From Oryza sativa Japonica Group (lineage: Eukaryota; Streptophyta; Magnoliopsida; Poales; Poaceae), in contig NC_089046.1 of NCBI RefSeq assembly GCF_034140825.1, forward strand, positions 3,855,001-3,919,000: a stretch of 64,000 bases of DNA, written 5' to 3'. The notes below the pieces were generated by a model that made no database searches, was not told the DNA's origin, and saw only the letters and a program-made list of their open reading frames with translations. Made by a program: the position numbers and the translations under genes. Positions within the stretch are counted from its first letter, which is position 1. The number at the start of each line of letters is the position of its first letter. Shown here piece after piece: positions 34,600 to 45,823 of the stretch.

Positions 34600-35685
34600 A
34601 TGATCGCAGTTTGGAAGACATAGCAGATCACATGTTGTCACTGGAACTGTGGTAGAGAGGCCAAGAAGTGGATTAATGCTAGATGCTGATTAAGTTTTTT
34701 GAGCCACAGACCGAAGGGGGGCCATGATCTCCTAACTTAATATAAATACATTCATACGCCTACTCTCTTTTTTGACTATGTCGCCCTGATTATGCATACC
34801 TGTGGTAGTTGAGGATTTGGTTGGTTTTTTAATCAGAAGTAGGATGTAACATTGTAACATGTGAAATATTCATGCGGCACTAGATTTCTTCTCTTCGTAT
34901 GGATTGGACCGGGGGCTTGTGGATTCCAATTCAAGGCTGTCATTTTACCACGAGCACACTGTGGTTATATGTATTGCAACATTGTTATAGCCATTAAGCT
35001 TTATACATGGGTTTATCTACATTTAATCTTTGGACACATGTTTCGAGGTACAAATTTAGTATATTTCTCTTTAATTTATACTGTTATTATGTGCAAACAG
35101 TTGATTTAACTAACCTGAATATTCGAATTTACGCATGTCCTTCGTATGGCAGGTTTACATGATTAAATGTTGTCATTGTTGGCAGTAGGGAATGAGCTAG
35201 ATATCGTGGTTTTGTATGATCTGTTGTAAAATCTGATTGCTGCTTGGGATCTTATTGACCAAGCTATAAACACTACTTTCTGCTAGTCCAGTTGCCGTCA
35301 ACAATCCATAACAAAAAATCATGATCCAGATGCTGAATATATAAAAGCTAAAATGTAGATCAAAACTCATGATCGATCGATGTAGATGGTCCGATCTTTC
35401 ATAGCGGAAGAATGAACAATGTGTAACTATTTAAGTAGCAACCAAAATTGCAATATCTGAGATGGATTGGAATGTGGTACAAGAGAATTGTGTTCTCGCT
35501 CTCAAGAACAAACAAAAAATTTACCTATTCTTCAGACAATACACAAGTCATAAGACTTCACTCTGCTAACTTGCACAGGCCCTTCTTGAGTTTCAACTGG
35601 GAATAGGATTTCGTTGCCATGGCTTAACTGCTCTTGCTGCTCGACAAAGAGGGACTCATCACCATCATAAGGTAAATGCAGTAGT
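34600..35685. other. Space between TM9SF and p30 genes (tail to tail)
   Basis: Holds the 3' UTR of the TM9SF gene (to about 35100, inferred) and, on the minus strand at about 35525-35690, the 3' region of the p30 gene. No other gene or clear transposon is seen. Confidence 0.5.
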
Positions 35686-36873
35686 TCAATCATCTTCATT
35701 GGCAGAAGGTTCTGGATTTATATCAAGAGATTGTGGTTCTCCTTTGTAAGCTGGCAATTCCAAAGATAGCAGATCTACTTCATGAGGCATAGGATCCCAA
35801 CTAATCCAGTCAGCAAGCTTGAAGTCTGCTGAATTCAACTGCCTATTTGGTAACAGCCTGTCGATTCTAATGGTTTCCTTGTAGAAGTGCTTTTTCCTCA
35901 GAGCCTTGGAAACCAGTGACCTGAGAATGAACATATGGCTTAGAATACATGGCACGGCATCATGATTCATGCTAAACTGCCTAGCTTTCTAAAATAAGCT
36001 ACGGATATCATATAAGAGACGTGCAAGTGACCTGCAGTTGACGGATAGAGCAGCTTTGGCTCGTTGGGTAGAAAGGCCAAGCAAATAAGAAGATAAGTTT
36101 ATGGCATCATAGGGTCCTCTAATTTCAGAAGCAGTGTGAGCAGCACTTGATATGATGAGATTCTTTCCTTTAGTCCACTCCACCAAGAGCTGAAAAAAGG
36201 TGAAAGGTTTTGGTTACTAAGGAACTGAGTAATACAAGAGCTGAAAAAAGATGAAAAGGTTTTGGTTACTAAGGAACTGAGTATTAGTATTACGATATGC
36301 AAAGGCAATAAGGAAGAGCAAGAGATGGCCAACCTTGGCTTCGGCTATGGCCTGTCTCCTTGAAGCGGCATCAGCGATGAGGGGAGAATAGGCGATCTCC
36401 AAGTGCAGGCCCTTCTGCAGTGCAAGCTTGAGCATGGGGAGCTTGAGGCGGAAGGACAGCTTGTGGGAAAAGTCGATGGAGACAATATTGAGGTGGTCAA
36501 ATGTGGCCTGACAGAGGTGGTCGAAGGCGGCTTGGGTGAGCGGCCGCGCGGCGACGATGTCATAGGTGCGAAGGAGGCGAGCGGCAGAGGGGGCCAGGGC
36601 GGAGGCGCAGGCGGCAGCGGAGTCGAGGGAGAGGGTGATGCGCGTGTATTGTAGGAAGGGATGTCGACGGCGGTGGAGGGAGGCGGAGGGTGACACCCGG
36701 AGAGAGGAGGCAATAGGTGCATGGGAGTCAGTGAGTAGGCCACGGTGAGGGTGATCAAGCGCGACCGCGGAGTAGCCGAGGTCAAGGGCACGGGCGACTA
36801 CGCTAGTGTTGGTGGTGGTAGATTTGGAGTCGTCGGGGAGGATGCTGAGGTCGAAGAAGCCGGCAGGCGCCAT
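35686..36873 (-). CDS. Ribonuclease P/MRP protein subunit p30 (RPP30)
   Basis: Exons 36334-36873, 36032-36189 and 35686-35920 give 310 residues. The RPP30 TIM-barrel family is seen in FFDLSIL, LGYSAVALDHPHRG, TYDIVAARPLTQAAFDHL, VSIDFSHKLSFRLKLPMLKLALQKGLHLEIAYSPLI (split here), NLIISSAAHTASEIRGPYDAINLS and the conserved AALSVNCRSLVSKALRKKHFYKE. It is a subunit of the nuclear enzymes that process tRNA 5' ends and rRNA precursors; the Arabidopsis counterpart (GAF1) is needed for gametophyte development. Start 36873 begins the conserved domain; an in-frame ATG further up (36969) looks intronic. Just after the stop, a shifted open frame runs on for about 50 codons, so the true C terminus is in doubt. 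Confidence 0.9.
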
Positions 36874-37654
36874 GGCAAACAGTGGTATAGCTAGGAATTT
36901 TTCCTTGGGTAGTCCTACTTCAAAATTGCAGGTTAACATCACATACCAAAATTTTATACACAAGTTCAAAGTTAGTGAAAGGGCTATACAAAATTAGAAA
37001 TATAACAATAGAGTCTTATAACAACAATAGTCAGCTAACTTAACAAGCAAGTTAAAATATGCAAATATTATAGAGATTTTCTCCCATCCTTGGAGAGGTA
37101 TATACCTCCTCGTATTTGAGATATACCTATCCATAAAACAAGTCTTGTGCCAACTCAGTCTCTCTCTCTATCTCTCCCTCTCTGCTACTAGTGTGTGTGT
37201 TCTAACGAAATTTAGGGCGACCAACTATGTTCCTTCCTAAAAATGGGAAAAGTTGTGTTCCTTCCTTGTCAGGGACAAGCCAATGATTTTGAGGTTAGGT
37301 ATTCGAAATGTGAAGGAATAAGAAAATTTTACAACCCAAAGCCTAATTTTGATATGTTTAATTTCATGTAGTTCTAAACTACTATTAGATAATATATAGC
37401 AGATATAAGTATAATTTCATAAATTCATAAAATTGGCTATAAATTGAATGTGCTTAACATATGAAAGTAGGAAACTTCTAACTGGCAATGCTTCACAAGG
37501 TTCAAATTGGGAGTTTGGGAGTTGGGACAAGGTTCAAAACTGAAAGTTCAATTGTTCAAATATACTAGCAATCAATCAGCCATCCCAGGCTTCAAATGAA
37601 AGAGATGTTCCTAATCCAAAATCGCAGCACCACAGCAGCAGACAACAATTACCT

Positions 37655-38030
37655 TGGGCTTCTCGGCCTCTCGGGGCAGCGCAGAGGGCGTCGGCGGCGG
37701 CGGCGGCGGCACCGCGCGACGGCGCGAAGCTGGCCGGGCTTGGCTATTTGGCGTCGGGCGCGGCGGCGACTGCGGCTCTCGCCTCTCGGCTTCTCAAGGC
37801 GACGCGATTGCACGAGGCGGGAGCAAGGCGCGAAGGCGGGCGGGGGTTGGCGAGTTGGCGGACAGCGGCTCGGCGCGACCGCGAGACCGCGTCTGATCGG
37901 CGGGCGGCTGCGGCTGCGGCGGCGGCGGCGGCGGCGACGCGACGGCCTGAGAGAGAGATGACGCAGTTGGTGGGTACGGACAGAGGGACAGACGGAAACC
38001 CTCCCGGCTTTTCACAGCGAAAAGAGCGAG
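37655..38030 (-). other. GC-rich leader, possible 5' UTR exon of the p30 gene
   Basis: On the minus strand this CpG-rich, GGC-repeat-rich stretch ends in CCCAAG followed by GTAATT, a good splice donor, at 37655. An acceptor-like TTGAAGTAG lies just upstream of the p30 start codon near 36925. A non-coding first exon is therefore likely. Arg- and Ala-rich open frames here come from GGC repeats. Confidence 0.45.
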
Positions 38031-38040
38031 AAAAAAAAAA

Positions 38041-38974
38041 GAAAAAAATAGCACAGGAAAAAAAGTACCAAAAAATAGCACAAGAATTTTTCGCTTTCAA
38101 TCAAAAGCACAGGCTACCGATTTTTCATCGCCCAGTAGCACTTCCGTCGGATTTGGAATTAACAGAGTTAGATTAAAGTATAGAAAATTTTTGTTTGACC
38201 CATTTGCCCTTCATCTTCCTTGCCGTAATCTCCCATTGTGTCATCTTGTTCTCTTCATTCTTTCTCTTTACCAAACCCTAGCTCTCACTCCCATTCGATT
38301 GGACACCATGTGGAAGACAGGGTTTTTGACGGGGGCTCTCGGGTTGGTGCCCACGATGACGGCGCTGGCGCCGCGGCCAAACAGCGACGCGGCGACGAGG
38401 GTGTCGAGGTGGGCCTCGTCGGGGGCGACGGGCGCTATGAGGAAGACCTTCGCGCAGGCCACGAGCACGCGCGCACCGTGGGTGTTGTCGGCGATGTCCT
38501 TGGCGAGGCGGAGCAGCCGTGCATGTAGAGGATGGCGCGCTGGACGGAGGCCGAGGAGCGCCGCAAGCCGCTTGTCGGCGCCAGGGGTGTGGGCGCCGGC
38601 GTTGGTGGAGATGACGAGATGGGTGATGTCCGCGGCAGGGTGGTCCCACTCAGCGATTGCCCTCGCCGCGGTGACCATGGCCAGCTCCGGCATGACGTCC
38701 TGGGCGAAGCTGAGCCGCACGTCGAGTGACGGAGCGGCACGCTTGAGGAGTTCTCGATGGCCGGCGATCGTCTCCTCCGTGTGGCTCATATGAACCAGAG
38801 CAATATGGTCTTTCTAACTCTTAACTAACAGCTAAACAGTTCACTGGAATGATGACCACGACGGAAGTGCTATGGGGGGAAGAAAAATCGGTGGCATGTG
38901 CTTATGATCGAAAGTAAAAAATTATTGTGCTATTTTTTTACTGCTTTCTTTCCTGTGCTATGGATCGAATTTTC
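38041..38974. mobile_element. Pack-MULE, 934 bp, carrying a chalcone-synthase-like fragment
   Basis: Long inverted ends: the left arm (38041-38160) and the reverse complement of the right arm (38855-38974) share ATAGCACAGGAAA, AAAAATAGCACAA, AAGCACA, CCACCGATTTTTC-like words and TAGCACTTCCGTCG. A near-match 9-bp target (nine A on the left, TAAAAAAAA on the right) fits a Mutator-like element. No transposase is inside. The core is minus-strand coding-like DNA of a type III polyketide synthase. Confidence 0.78.
38268..38789 (-). pseudogene. Type III polyketide synthase (chalcone-synthase-like) fragment in a Pack-MULE
   Basis: The 173-codon minus-strand frame matches the N-terminal half of plant type III PKSs in order: LKRAAPSLDVR, ARAIAEWDHPAADITHLV, PGADKRLAALLGLRP, LAKDIADNTHGARVLVAC, DEAHLDTLVAASLFGRGASA and AVIVGTNP. 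The peptide around the catalytic Cys (normally LxLHGCxxG) is missing from this frame; its match, RAILYMHGC, is found in another frame at the same place, so small length changes have thrown the frame out and back while keeping it open. The His and Asn of the triad, further C-terminal, are absent. It cannot be an active synthase, but an open frame starting with ATG remains. Confidence 0.87.
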
Positions 38975-39646
38975 TAAAAAAAAGAAGACTTGGCGCCACA
39001 AATCTAAGCTCCACACTGTTGAATTTTAGATCACAGGATTAAAATACATGATTAAAATAATATTGGTAAGTTACGGTTATATCAAAGGCAACACAAATCA
39101 TTCATACGATATGGTAAGCTTTAAAATTTACTGTTAAAATACACAACATAAATTAACTTTTATCTAGAAAAACTATCTACAAATATTCAGAATCAAAATA
39201 TATAAAAGTTACAGAGTAATAAAAAAGTTACAATGTAATTATAATTATAAAGTAATTATACATGTAACTACAATGCAATTTATATTTACATGTGCAATTA
39301 TAATATAATTTATGTGTAAATAGTGTAATTACCTTCACTAACCTGAACATGTCATGCAGAGAAAAAGGACTCGCCACCTCGGGAACAAATTGTTCGATCG
39401 GCTTATCCAAATACACTTTTGCAGGAATAGTGATGAAGATTAGATGGCAGACAAACTAACTGTATTTAGCCAAAAAAATTATGTCAACATATTTTTAGCT
39501 AACCCAAAAAAAGGAAGCAGTGGAAAAAGAAGTGGGCGAGAGAGGGTTACCGTGCGACGAGAAGCGTGTGAGGCGCAAGTGTGAAGGTGGGATAGTGCTG
39601 TCCGCCAGTTTTTCCCGGACAAGATCATCCCGAATATTTGGAGGAT

Positions 39647-39711
39647 ATTCTTTTTTTTTGAACCATCCCATACCAAGGGTTTGTTGGATGGGATGGTTCA
39701 AAAAAAAGAAT
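39647..39711. repeat. Near-perfect hairpin, arms about 23-24 nt
   Basis: The left arm ATTCTTTTTTTTTGAACC...CCCA and right arm TGGGATGGTTCAAAAAAAAG... differ only by one T in the run; the loop is about 16 nt. Confidence 0.85.
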
Positions 39712-39719
39712 GGGTTTGT

Positions 39720-39866
39720 TGGAACCATGTCACCCTAATTTTGTAAAATTTGAGATATGTCACCTGTATCTCAATGATATGTAGGACACACATGAGTCAA
39801 TGACATGTGAGTCAGGGTGGCATATCACAAATTTTACAAAATTTATGTGGCATGGTTCAAATTTTC
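39720..39866. mobile_element. Inverted-repeat MITE-like element
   Basis: The left arm GGAACCATGTCACC...TTTTGTAAAATTT is answered by AAATTTTACAAAATTTATG and GGCATGGTTC on the right. About 147 bp. Family not known. Confidence 0.55.
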
Positions 39867-40061
39867 CCTTTAACCAAACACATGTTTTTTTTTGGGATGA
39901 TCCTCCCATCTTTTTCCGAGATATCCTCCATGCATAGGGAATAGGGAAGAGTTAGGGCAACTTAGTTTTTTTTTTTTGGGGGGGGGGGTGATTGGGCTAA
40001 TGGGCTTGAAATAATGACTTAGTGAGGAGACGAGGGATTAGGATGTGCCATGCCTTTCTAA

Positions 40062-40194
40062 GGCTGTTTAAATTGGAAGTTTGGTAGAAATTGGAATGAT
40101 GTGACGGAAAAGTTGAAAGTTTGTGTGTAGAAAAGTTTTGATGTGATAGAAAAGTTGGAAGTTTGAAGAAAAAAATTTGGAACTAAACACGGCC
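40062..40194. mobile_element. Tourist MITE, 133 bp
   Basis: Ends GGCTGTTTAAATT and AACTAAACACGGCC, TAA on both sides (40059-40061, 40195-40197). Related in body sequence (GATGTGA, GAAAAGTTG) to the element at 13575-13714. Confidence 0.88.
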
Positions 40195-41898
40195 TAACTC
40201 CTTTGAATGAATATGCCTCTTTTTTTATCTTTTTCTATGCACATTCTAAATATAGGCTTCATATATATATTTTTTTCCCAAGATCTTGGACATTCATTTG
40301 GTCACTACAGCATGTGGATTGCATATGGTGTTTTTTCAACACAAAGATGCACATGAGGAGAGAGAGGAAATGATGCTATTTTTGTCAATAACACGAGCAC
40401 ATTAGTTAGGACTAATGAACGAGTGCACGGTGTAGACACGTGGTGCATGTGTTTACTATTTGTCTATTTTTAGAAGAGAGAGGATCCATTATACTGTGAG
40501 TTTGTGAGATGTCTATGATTTGCCACTGACTTTATCACGTTCTATAATATGCCATCAACTTTTGCTTAACTACTACGATTTACATTCACCGTTCAGTTAG
40601 TCGTCGTTAGTACTGTACATTTTTTCCAAATGACCAACATACTCCTGCAACAAAAACTTCCAAAATTTGAACAAAAATTCCGAAATTTCATATTATAATC
40701 ATAAGATTTAATTCATCAACTTGCATTGTTGTATCAAGTCATTCTTGCTTTCAACTTTGTAAAGCATATCCCTCAATAAATAAAAAGAAAGAGTATTATT
40801 AAGCATAATTTAATTCATCTCTATCAATTTATTTAATATGGATAGTTAAAAACATAATAAATAAATATATATATATATTGACTTGCTGATATTAAAAAAA
40901 GATTAGAAATTTTATAGATACTTTAAAATATATTATGGTTTTTATAAGATTATTATTATTTATTTGGAACTAAAGTGTATTGAATAAAATAATTTGCCTT
41001 CAATCTATGCAATCATTGCTGCCTGCTGGATAGGACTTTAATTTGGCTGTAGCTGCGTTGGGAACGAACCGACTAGAAACGGACACAACAAGTGTTGATC
41101 CAATGTCACGCGTGGGAGAGCGACCTGAACAGAGCCAACGCATGCAAAACCGACAAAAGTCAGGAGAGACGGGTAGAAATCGGAGGAGGATAGAAACATT
41201 GTAGCATTTTTTAAAAACATAATAACCAGATAGAGATACAAACGACATACCAAAAGATCCAGCGAAAACATTAATAGTGGATCTATTCTAATATTGGTGT
41301 TATTCACATGTTTAGCAAGTATTTTTTCTAATGTTCTAGTGTTGTACGGAGTACGTAGTATTATTCGGATGTTTCAATGATATTTTATAATGTTCATCCG
41401 TAAATGTTGCATGATGCATGAGGTGTTTTTGAATATTTTAGCAAATATTTCATAATGTTTCAATAGTTATATCTCGAGTTTCACAAATAATGTAAAAATA
41501 TTTTAATTAATCATGTTTTTTTTATCAGAATTATAATCATATAATATCTTGTTATAAATATTTAACTACATACAAGTACAACGGTGCAATCAGATTACAG
41601 ATCGAATAAATAGTTGTCAAGAAAAGATAGTTAACATCTTGTCAAAAGATTTGTTAGAAAGAAACAGGGGGGTATAAGATGTCCCACCATGCATCATGCA
41701 TGCAAAATGCCAAAATTGCATGCAATTTTAACAGCAAAATGCGGAGGAAGCATGAGGACCCCATTTTTAGACGTTTCACATAAATAGCTGCTCGAAACAC
41801 CATCACGGCCAACAGCTAGCGAGAGATCGAGCGGGACCGGAGGAGCCTACCGCGCGTCTCGCCGTCTCAGCTCCGCAAGGCTTGCAGCCCTGCCGGAG

Positions 41899-43656
41899 AT
41901 GCAGACGACGACCGTGCCCATGGCGGCAGCGGCGGCGGTGGCGCCGTCCACCACCACCTCCTCCTCCGCCTCCTTCAAGGTTAGGCGACGCCACACCTCT
42001 TGCATTTGTCTTTTTGGCGATTCCTTCGATCCTTACTTGATATAAACCAACCGAGCTGCCCGCCTGGTTCTTGCATTGCATGAGAAACGCCTAGAGATCT
42101 TCTAGCTAGCTCCACAAGATGATGAGTTAGACGACCTGGATTCGAAGGCTCACCCTTCTATTTATTTGATATTAGATCATTCCCTGATATTTGCGGTTTT
42201 TTTTCCTGCATTGCATGATTGGAATGTCCAAGGTTGCGGCCTATGCTTGGTCGTCATGCCGGAGCAGCTCCTCTCCGGCGACAAGATTGGTCGCCGCCCC
42301 CAATCACCAGCGACCACCGCTAGGTGAGGCTGTTGCTTTTAAATGCACACAAAATTCCAATGAAATCGAGCAAAATTGCATATATTCACTATTAAATAAT
42401 TGAAATAAACCGAACAATTCAGCATACCTACTGGACATTTTATATTCTTATGAACTGGACCCGTGTCTGTTCCAATTCATTCTGTTGTTGTAGCAGTTGT
42501 TGGAGCCATTGCCGGCCTGGATCCGGTTACCGCGGTGCAGCTGCCATTAACCGCTGGGAACGTCGAGTCTGTTCTAGATCAAGTGCGCCCTTACCTGACG
42601 GCAGATGGAGGGGATGTTGCCCTTCATGAAATTGCCGGGAATGTGGTGAGGCTGAAGCTTCAAGGAGCTTGTGGATCGTGCCCAAGCTCGCTGATCACGA
42701 TCAAGAGGGGCATCGAGCGCCGCTTGATGGAGAAAATACCAGATGTTGCTGCTGTTGAACCTGTTACAGATAAGGAGACTGGGCTTGAGCTGAATGAAGA
42801 GAATGTTGAGAAGGTAAACTGATAATGAATTGAATTGAATTGTCAGTTGTAGCCTTTGTTGCACATGCAGAAACAAATTGATGCCTTGAAAATTTGTTGA
42901 AAAAAAAAGCTTCAAAGAGAGAACTTTGCATAGCTACCTCTTTATGACAAATTATTTACAATAACATAATTAGTTTGTGCTGATCAGCAAAATTGTTTTG
43001 GAATTTTTGTTAAATTTTCATTCAAGTATTGGCATGTCTTCCTTTTCCAGGAACTGCATCATCTGTTAGATGATGTCACTTGTCATTTCCTGGGGATAAA
43101 AAGAACCGCATACTATTACTGTATTATATTGATCTATATTGATTTTATTGTGGTTCACTTGTTCATAACATTCCATTTTGAATTTCTATTGGTCGATGTT
43201 GCTTACCACTAATGCATCTAGCAGTATTATTCGAAATATACAAAAAAAAATGTGTTCATAATTTAAGTGAGCAATTCAATGACATGGTAGTTTTACTCAG
43301 CAAATATATCTTAATTCTCATCACATGTGGATTCATTAGTCTCTATGGTTCACACCATCATATGTTTGTAAGTTGGAATTGCTCTTTCCATAATATGGAT
43401 CAAAATATATAATTGGCAGTAATAGAAAAGAGATGTACTGACAATGCATTTAATTTTTCACTAGGTTCTCAATGAAATCAGGCCATACCTTGCTGGCACG
43501 GGAGGTGGTGGCCTCCAGTTTCTCATGATCAAGGGCCCCATTGTGAAAGTTCGGCTCACAGGCCCTGCTGCAGTTGTGAGGACTGTTCGGATTGCCGTGA
43601 GTAAGAAGCTCCGAGAGAAGATTCCATCCATCCAAATCGTCCAATTATTGTCATAG
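41899..43656 (+). CDS. NifU-like Fe-S scaffold, chloroplast type with two NFU domains
   Basis: Exons 41899-41979, 42233-42323, 42497-42813 and 43465-43656 give 226 residues. Residues 1-55 are a Ser/Ala-rich likely plastid transit peptide. The first NFU domain (about 78-150) has the cluster-binding ACGSCPSS (Cys116, Cys119) with [11 protein letters not shown]. The second (about 163-226) begins [19 protein letters not shown] and lacks the CxxC pair, as in Arabidopsis NFU1-3. These proteins assemble or carry Fe-S clusters for photosystem I and other plastid enzymes. The length equals the rice NifU-like protein 1 as I recall it; I leave the symbol blank. It may work in the same process as the glutaredoxin at 23.8-27.4 kb. 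Confidence 0.94.
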
Positions 43657-45150
43657 TCTGAAGAATATCTGTGTGCCACCCCTCTCAAGCAGCACATCTG
43701 CAACACTGTACAGAAAATTGATGTAAATTTGTAAATTGGTTGCATTTCAGAAGCCTCACGAAGAGTTGCCCATCTTTAGTCAGCATTCAGCACAGGGATC
43801 AGATATATCATATACTATCTGTCTAGATCTGTAATGAAGTTTTGATCTGTTCCTCTTGAAAGAAAGATGGAAAAGTGTGTTTCTTGGTGGAATTCTGGAG
43901 TTATTTTAACCCATCGTAAACAACAGCACACGTTGACTTAAATTTAACTTGCCTTTTCTCTCTCTAATTTTGTGCAGCTCTGCCAAAGAGTGCAAATTAG
44001 AAAAACGTAAACTCTTGTGTATCAAAGGATTTCTCGAAGCATGGAAAACACGACGGAACAGATGTTTATCAAAATCTACAGGAACTTCTGAGTCTTCTGA
44101 CTTAGAGATTCGTTTTGTGTACAGAAAGGCATGTCGACAATGTAATTTTGTGTGAATGGCTCTGTGTTGTGCAATTCTGCGAAGAAATTAAAGCATAAAA
44201 AGAAATGGTGGTGTATTCCATGTTTCTACCTGCACATGAAAAGGTTAAACAAAGCAAAAGAAAATAAATATGAACAATTGCGGCATGATATGCCGATATC
44301 TAACAAAAGAGGTTTTTGATTCTTTCCTTGCTATAGGTTGGTTGTAAATATGCAGAGAGCTTTGAGGCAATGTGAATTGGAGTGGCTATAGCATTGCCTT
44401 GTATAGATATTAACATTCATAAACATTGATCCATTTTCTTGGCTATTTGATACAGGAGTTCTAAGCTCTCAGAAATTGCTTTTAAATGCTTGTCTCTACA
44501 CCAAACACACCAGTTATACGCGAAACCAATTCAATGTAGTTTCTGACAAAGAGAACTAGAACAAGCTCTCAATGTAACAGCATGAGCTACATACTCTCTG
44601 CAGTGGCATTCACTTGTATTTGTCTAAAGAAACTCCAATAAAGTTTAGGCTTGAATTGTTGCTTAAACAGTCAGGTGACATCAAGTCATCAACTATAGCA
44701 CTAGCTGCATTACTGGACAATCAAAAACTGATGAGAAGCTCACTACATATCTTTTGGACCTCCCAAGTGACACATAATTGAATATTTTCACTCACATCTT
44801 CAAATCGTAGTGGTGGCATTATGTTGTAATCCCTCCGTCTCCGTTTCACAATGTAAGACTTTATAGCATTACCCATATACATATAGATACTAATGAATCT
44901 AAACACATATATATGTTTAGATTCATTAACATCTAAATGAATATGGGCAATGCTAGAAAGTCTTACATTATGAAATGGAGGGATTACTTACAAAACAAAG
45001 CATGAACCAATCAGATCTAACACCAACAAGGCAACAATGGCATTCAGAAATTTGCATTGACAAGAACAGTATCAGATCCAGAGGCCAACCAATCGGGACC
45101 AGGACATGAACAATTGAAGAACAAATGAGCAAGCAAGCAAGAACTGAAAT
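43657..45150. other. 3' flank of the NifU-like gene and intergenic DNA
   Basis: The 3' UTR probably runs to about 43860. Beyond it, AT-rich DNA with one Stowaway MITE (44829-44984). No gene with a recognised domain. Confidence 0.5.
44829..44984. mobile_element. Stowaway MITE, 156 bp
   Basis: Ends ATCCCTCCGTCTCCG and GAAATGGAGGGAT, TA on each side. The body holds the self-complementary ATATGTTTAGATTCATTAAC/GAATCTAAACACATAT pair. Confidence 0.9.
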
Positions 45151-45332
45151 CCATGCCAAATTTCCAAGAAACTGCAGCTCTGGTTTCTCATCCCATTACA
45201 CGGAATTACACATCGGAGATGTCATGGCATCCGACGACGAGGCGATCTGAAGTGACGTCACCCGCGTCGGATCCGATCGAGCAAACGAAAAAAAAAAAGA
45301 AACATAACAAAAACAGGGAAAACAGAGCAGAT

Positions 45333-45509
45333 CTAGGAGGAGGCGACGGAGGGGAGGAGGTGGGAGACGACGAGGTAGGAGAGGAACCCGGCGAAGGCGA
45401 GCAGGAAGGCGTAGTCCACCGCCACGAACAGCGCCGTCGATCCGTGCCCCCTCCTCTTCTCCGCCGCCGCAGCCGCATTGCCGGTGCCGCGCGTCTTGGT
45501 CGCCTCCAT
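45333..45509 (-). CDS. Small single-pass membrane protein, 58 aa, unknown function
   Basis: Open frame of 58 residues starting MEATKTRGTGNAAAAAEKRR. The first 28 residues are polar and basic; residues about 30-53 (LFVAVDYAFLLAFAGFLSYL and following VVSHLLP) form one membrane segment, leaving a C terminus of a few residues, like a tail-anchored protein. The upstream minus-strand DNA (45510-45650) is GC-rich with CT-rich leader-like sequence, and CGCG-rich first-exon composition supports a real gene. I do not recognise a named family. The gene is intronless in the coding part. Confidence 0.6.
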   Translation of the reverse strand: MEATKTRGTGNAAAAAEKRRGHGSTALFVAVDYAFLLAFAGFLSYLVVSHLLPSVASS

Positions 45510-45823
45510 CTCCTCCTCGCTCCTCCGGCGAGGGCGCGGCGAGATCGCGAGAGAGATGGCGAAGGGGAGAAGCCGGCGGCGAGTCGGAGTCGGGCGTCGT
45601 GTCGCGGCGCGGGGAGGGTGCCAACCGACGTGACGAACGAGGCTTGCGGGGCAGCACGTGTATACGTATGCGTATTTACAATTTCGAGTAAATACGTATA
45701 CTATGATCAAAATACCACAAACTATTTTTTATAACTTATTATTAGTGTATTACAAAACTATAAATTTCATATTTAATTTATCACGAAACTACACATTTAA
45801 GATGTAGCATAATATATTTAGTA

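Larger units (their letters stand above)
38984..41898. other. Intergenic, repeat-rich; no gene seen
   Basis: Contains AT-rich low-complexity DNA (39100-39340), a hairpin at 39647-39711, an inverted-repeat element at about 39720-39866, a Tourist MITE at 40062-40194, a G-run at 39979-39988 and more AT-rich sequence. The stretch 41040-41250 is of moderate GC but shows no recognised domain on either strand. Confidence 0.5.

Noticed and set aside
36217-36333. Extension of p30 exon 1 into the intron
   Set aside because: The open frame continues past the donor only by chance; conservation stops at the GT and resumes at 36189.
37596-38176. Arg- and Ala-rich frames on both strands near the p30 leader
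   Set aside because: GGC-repeat composition gives open frames in several phases; better explained as a 5' UTR exon.
43949-44155. 68-codon frame after the NifU-like gene
   Set aside because: Lies in the 3' flank, no conservation clue, AT-rich codon use.
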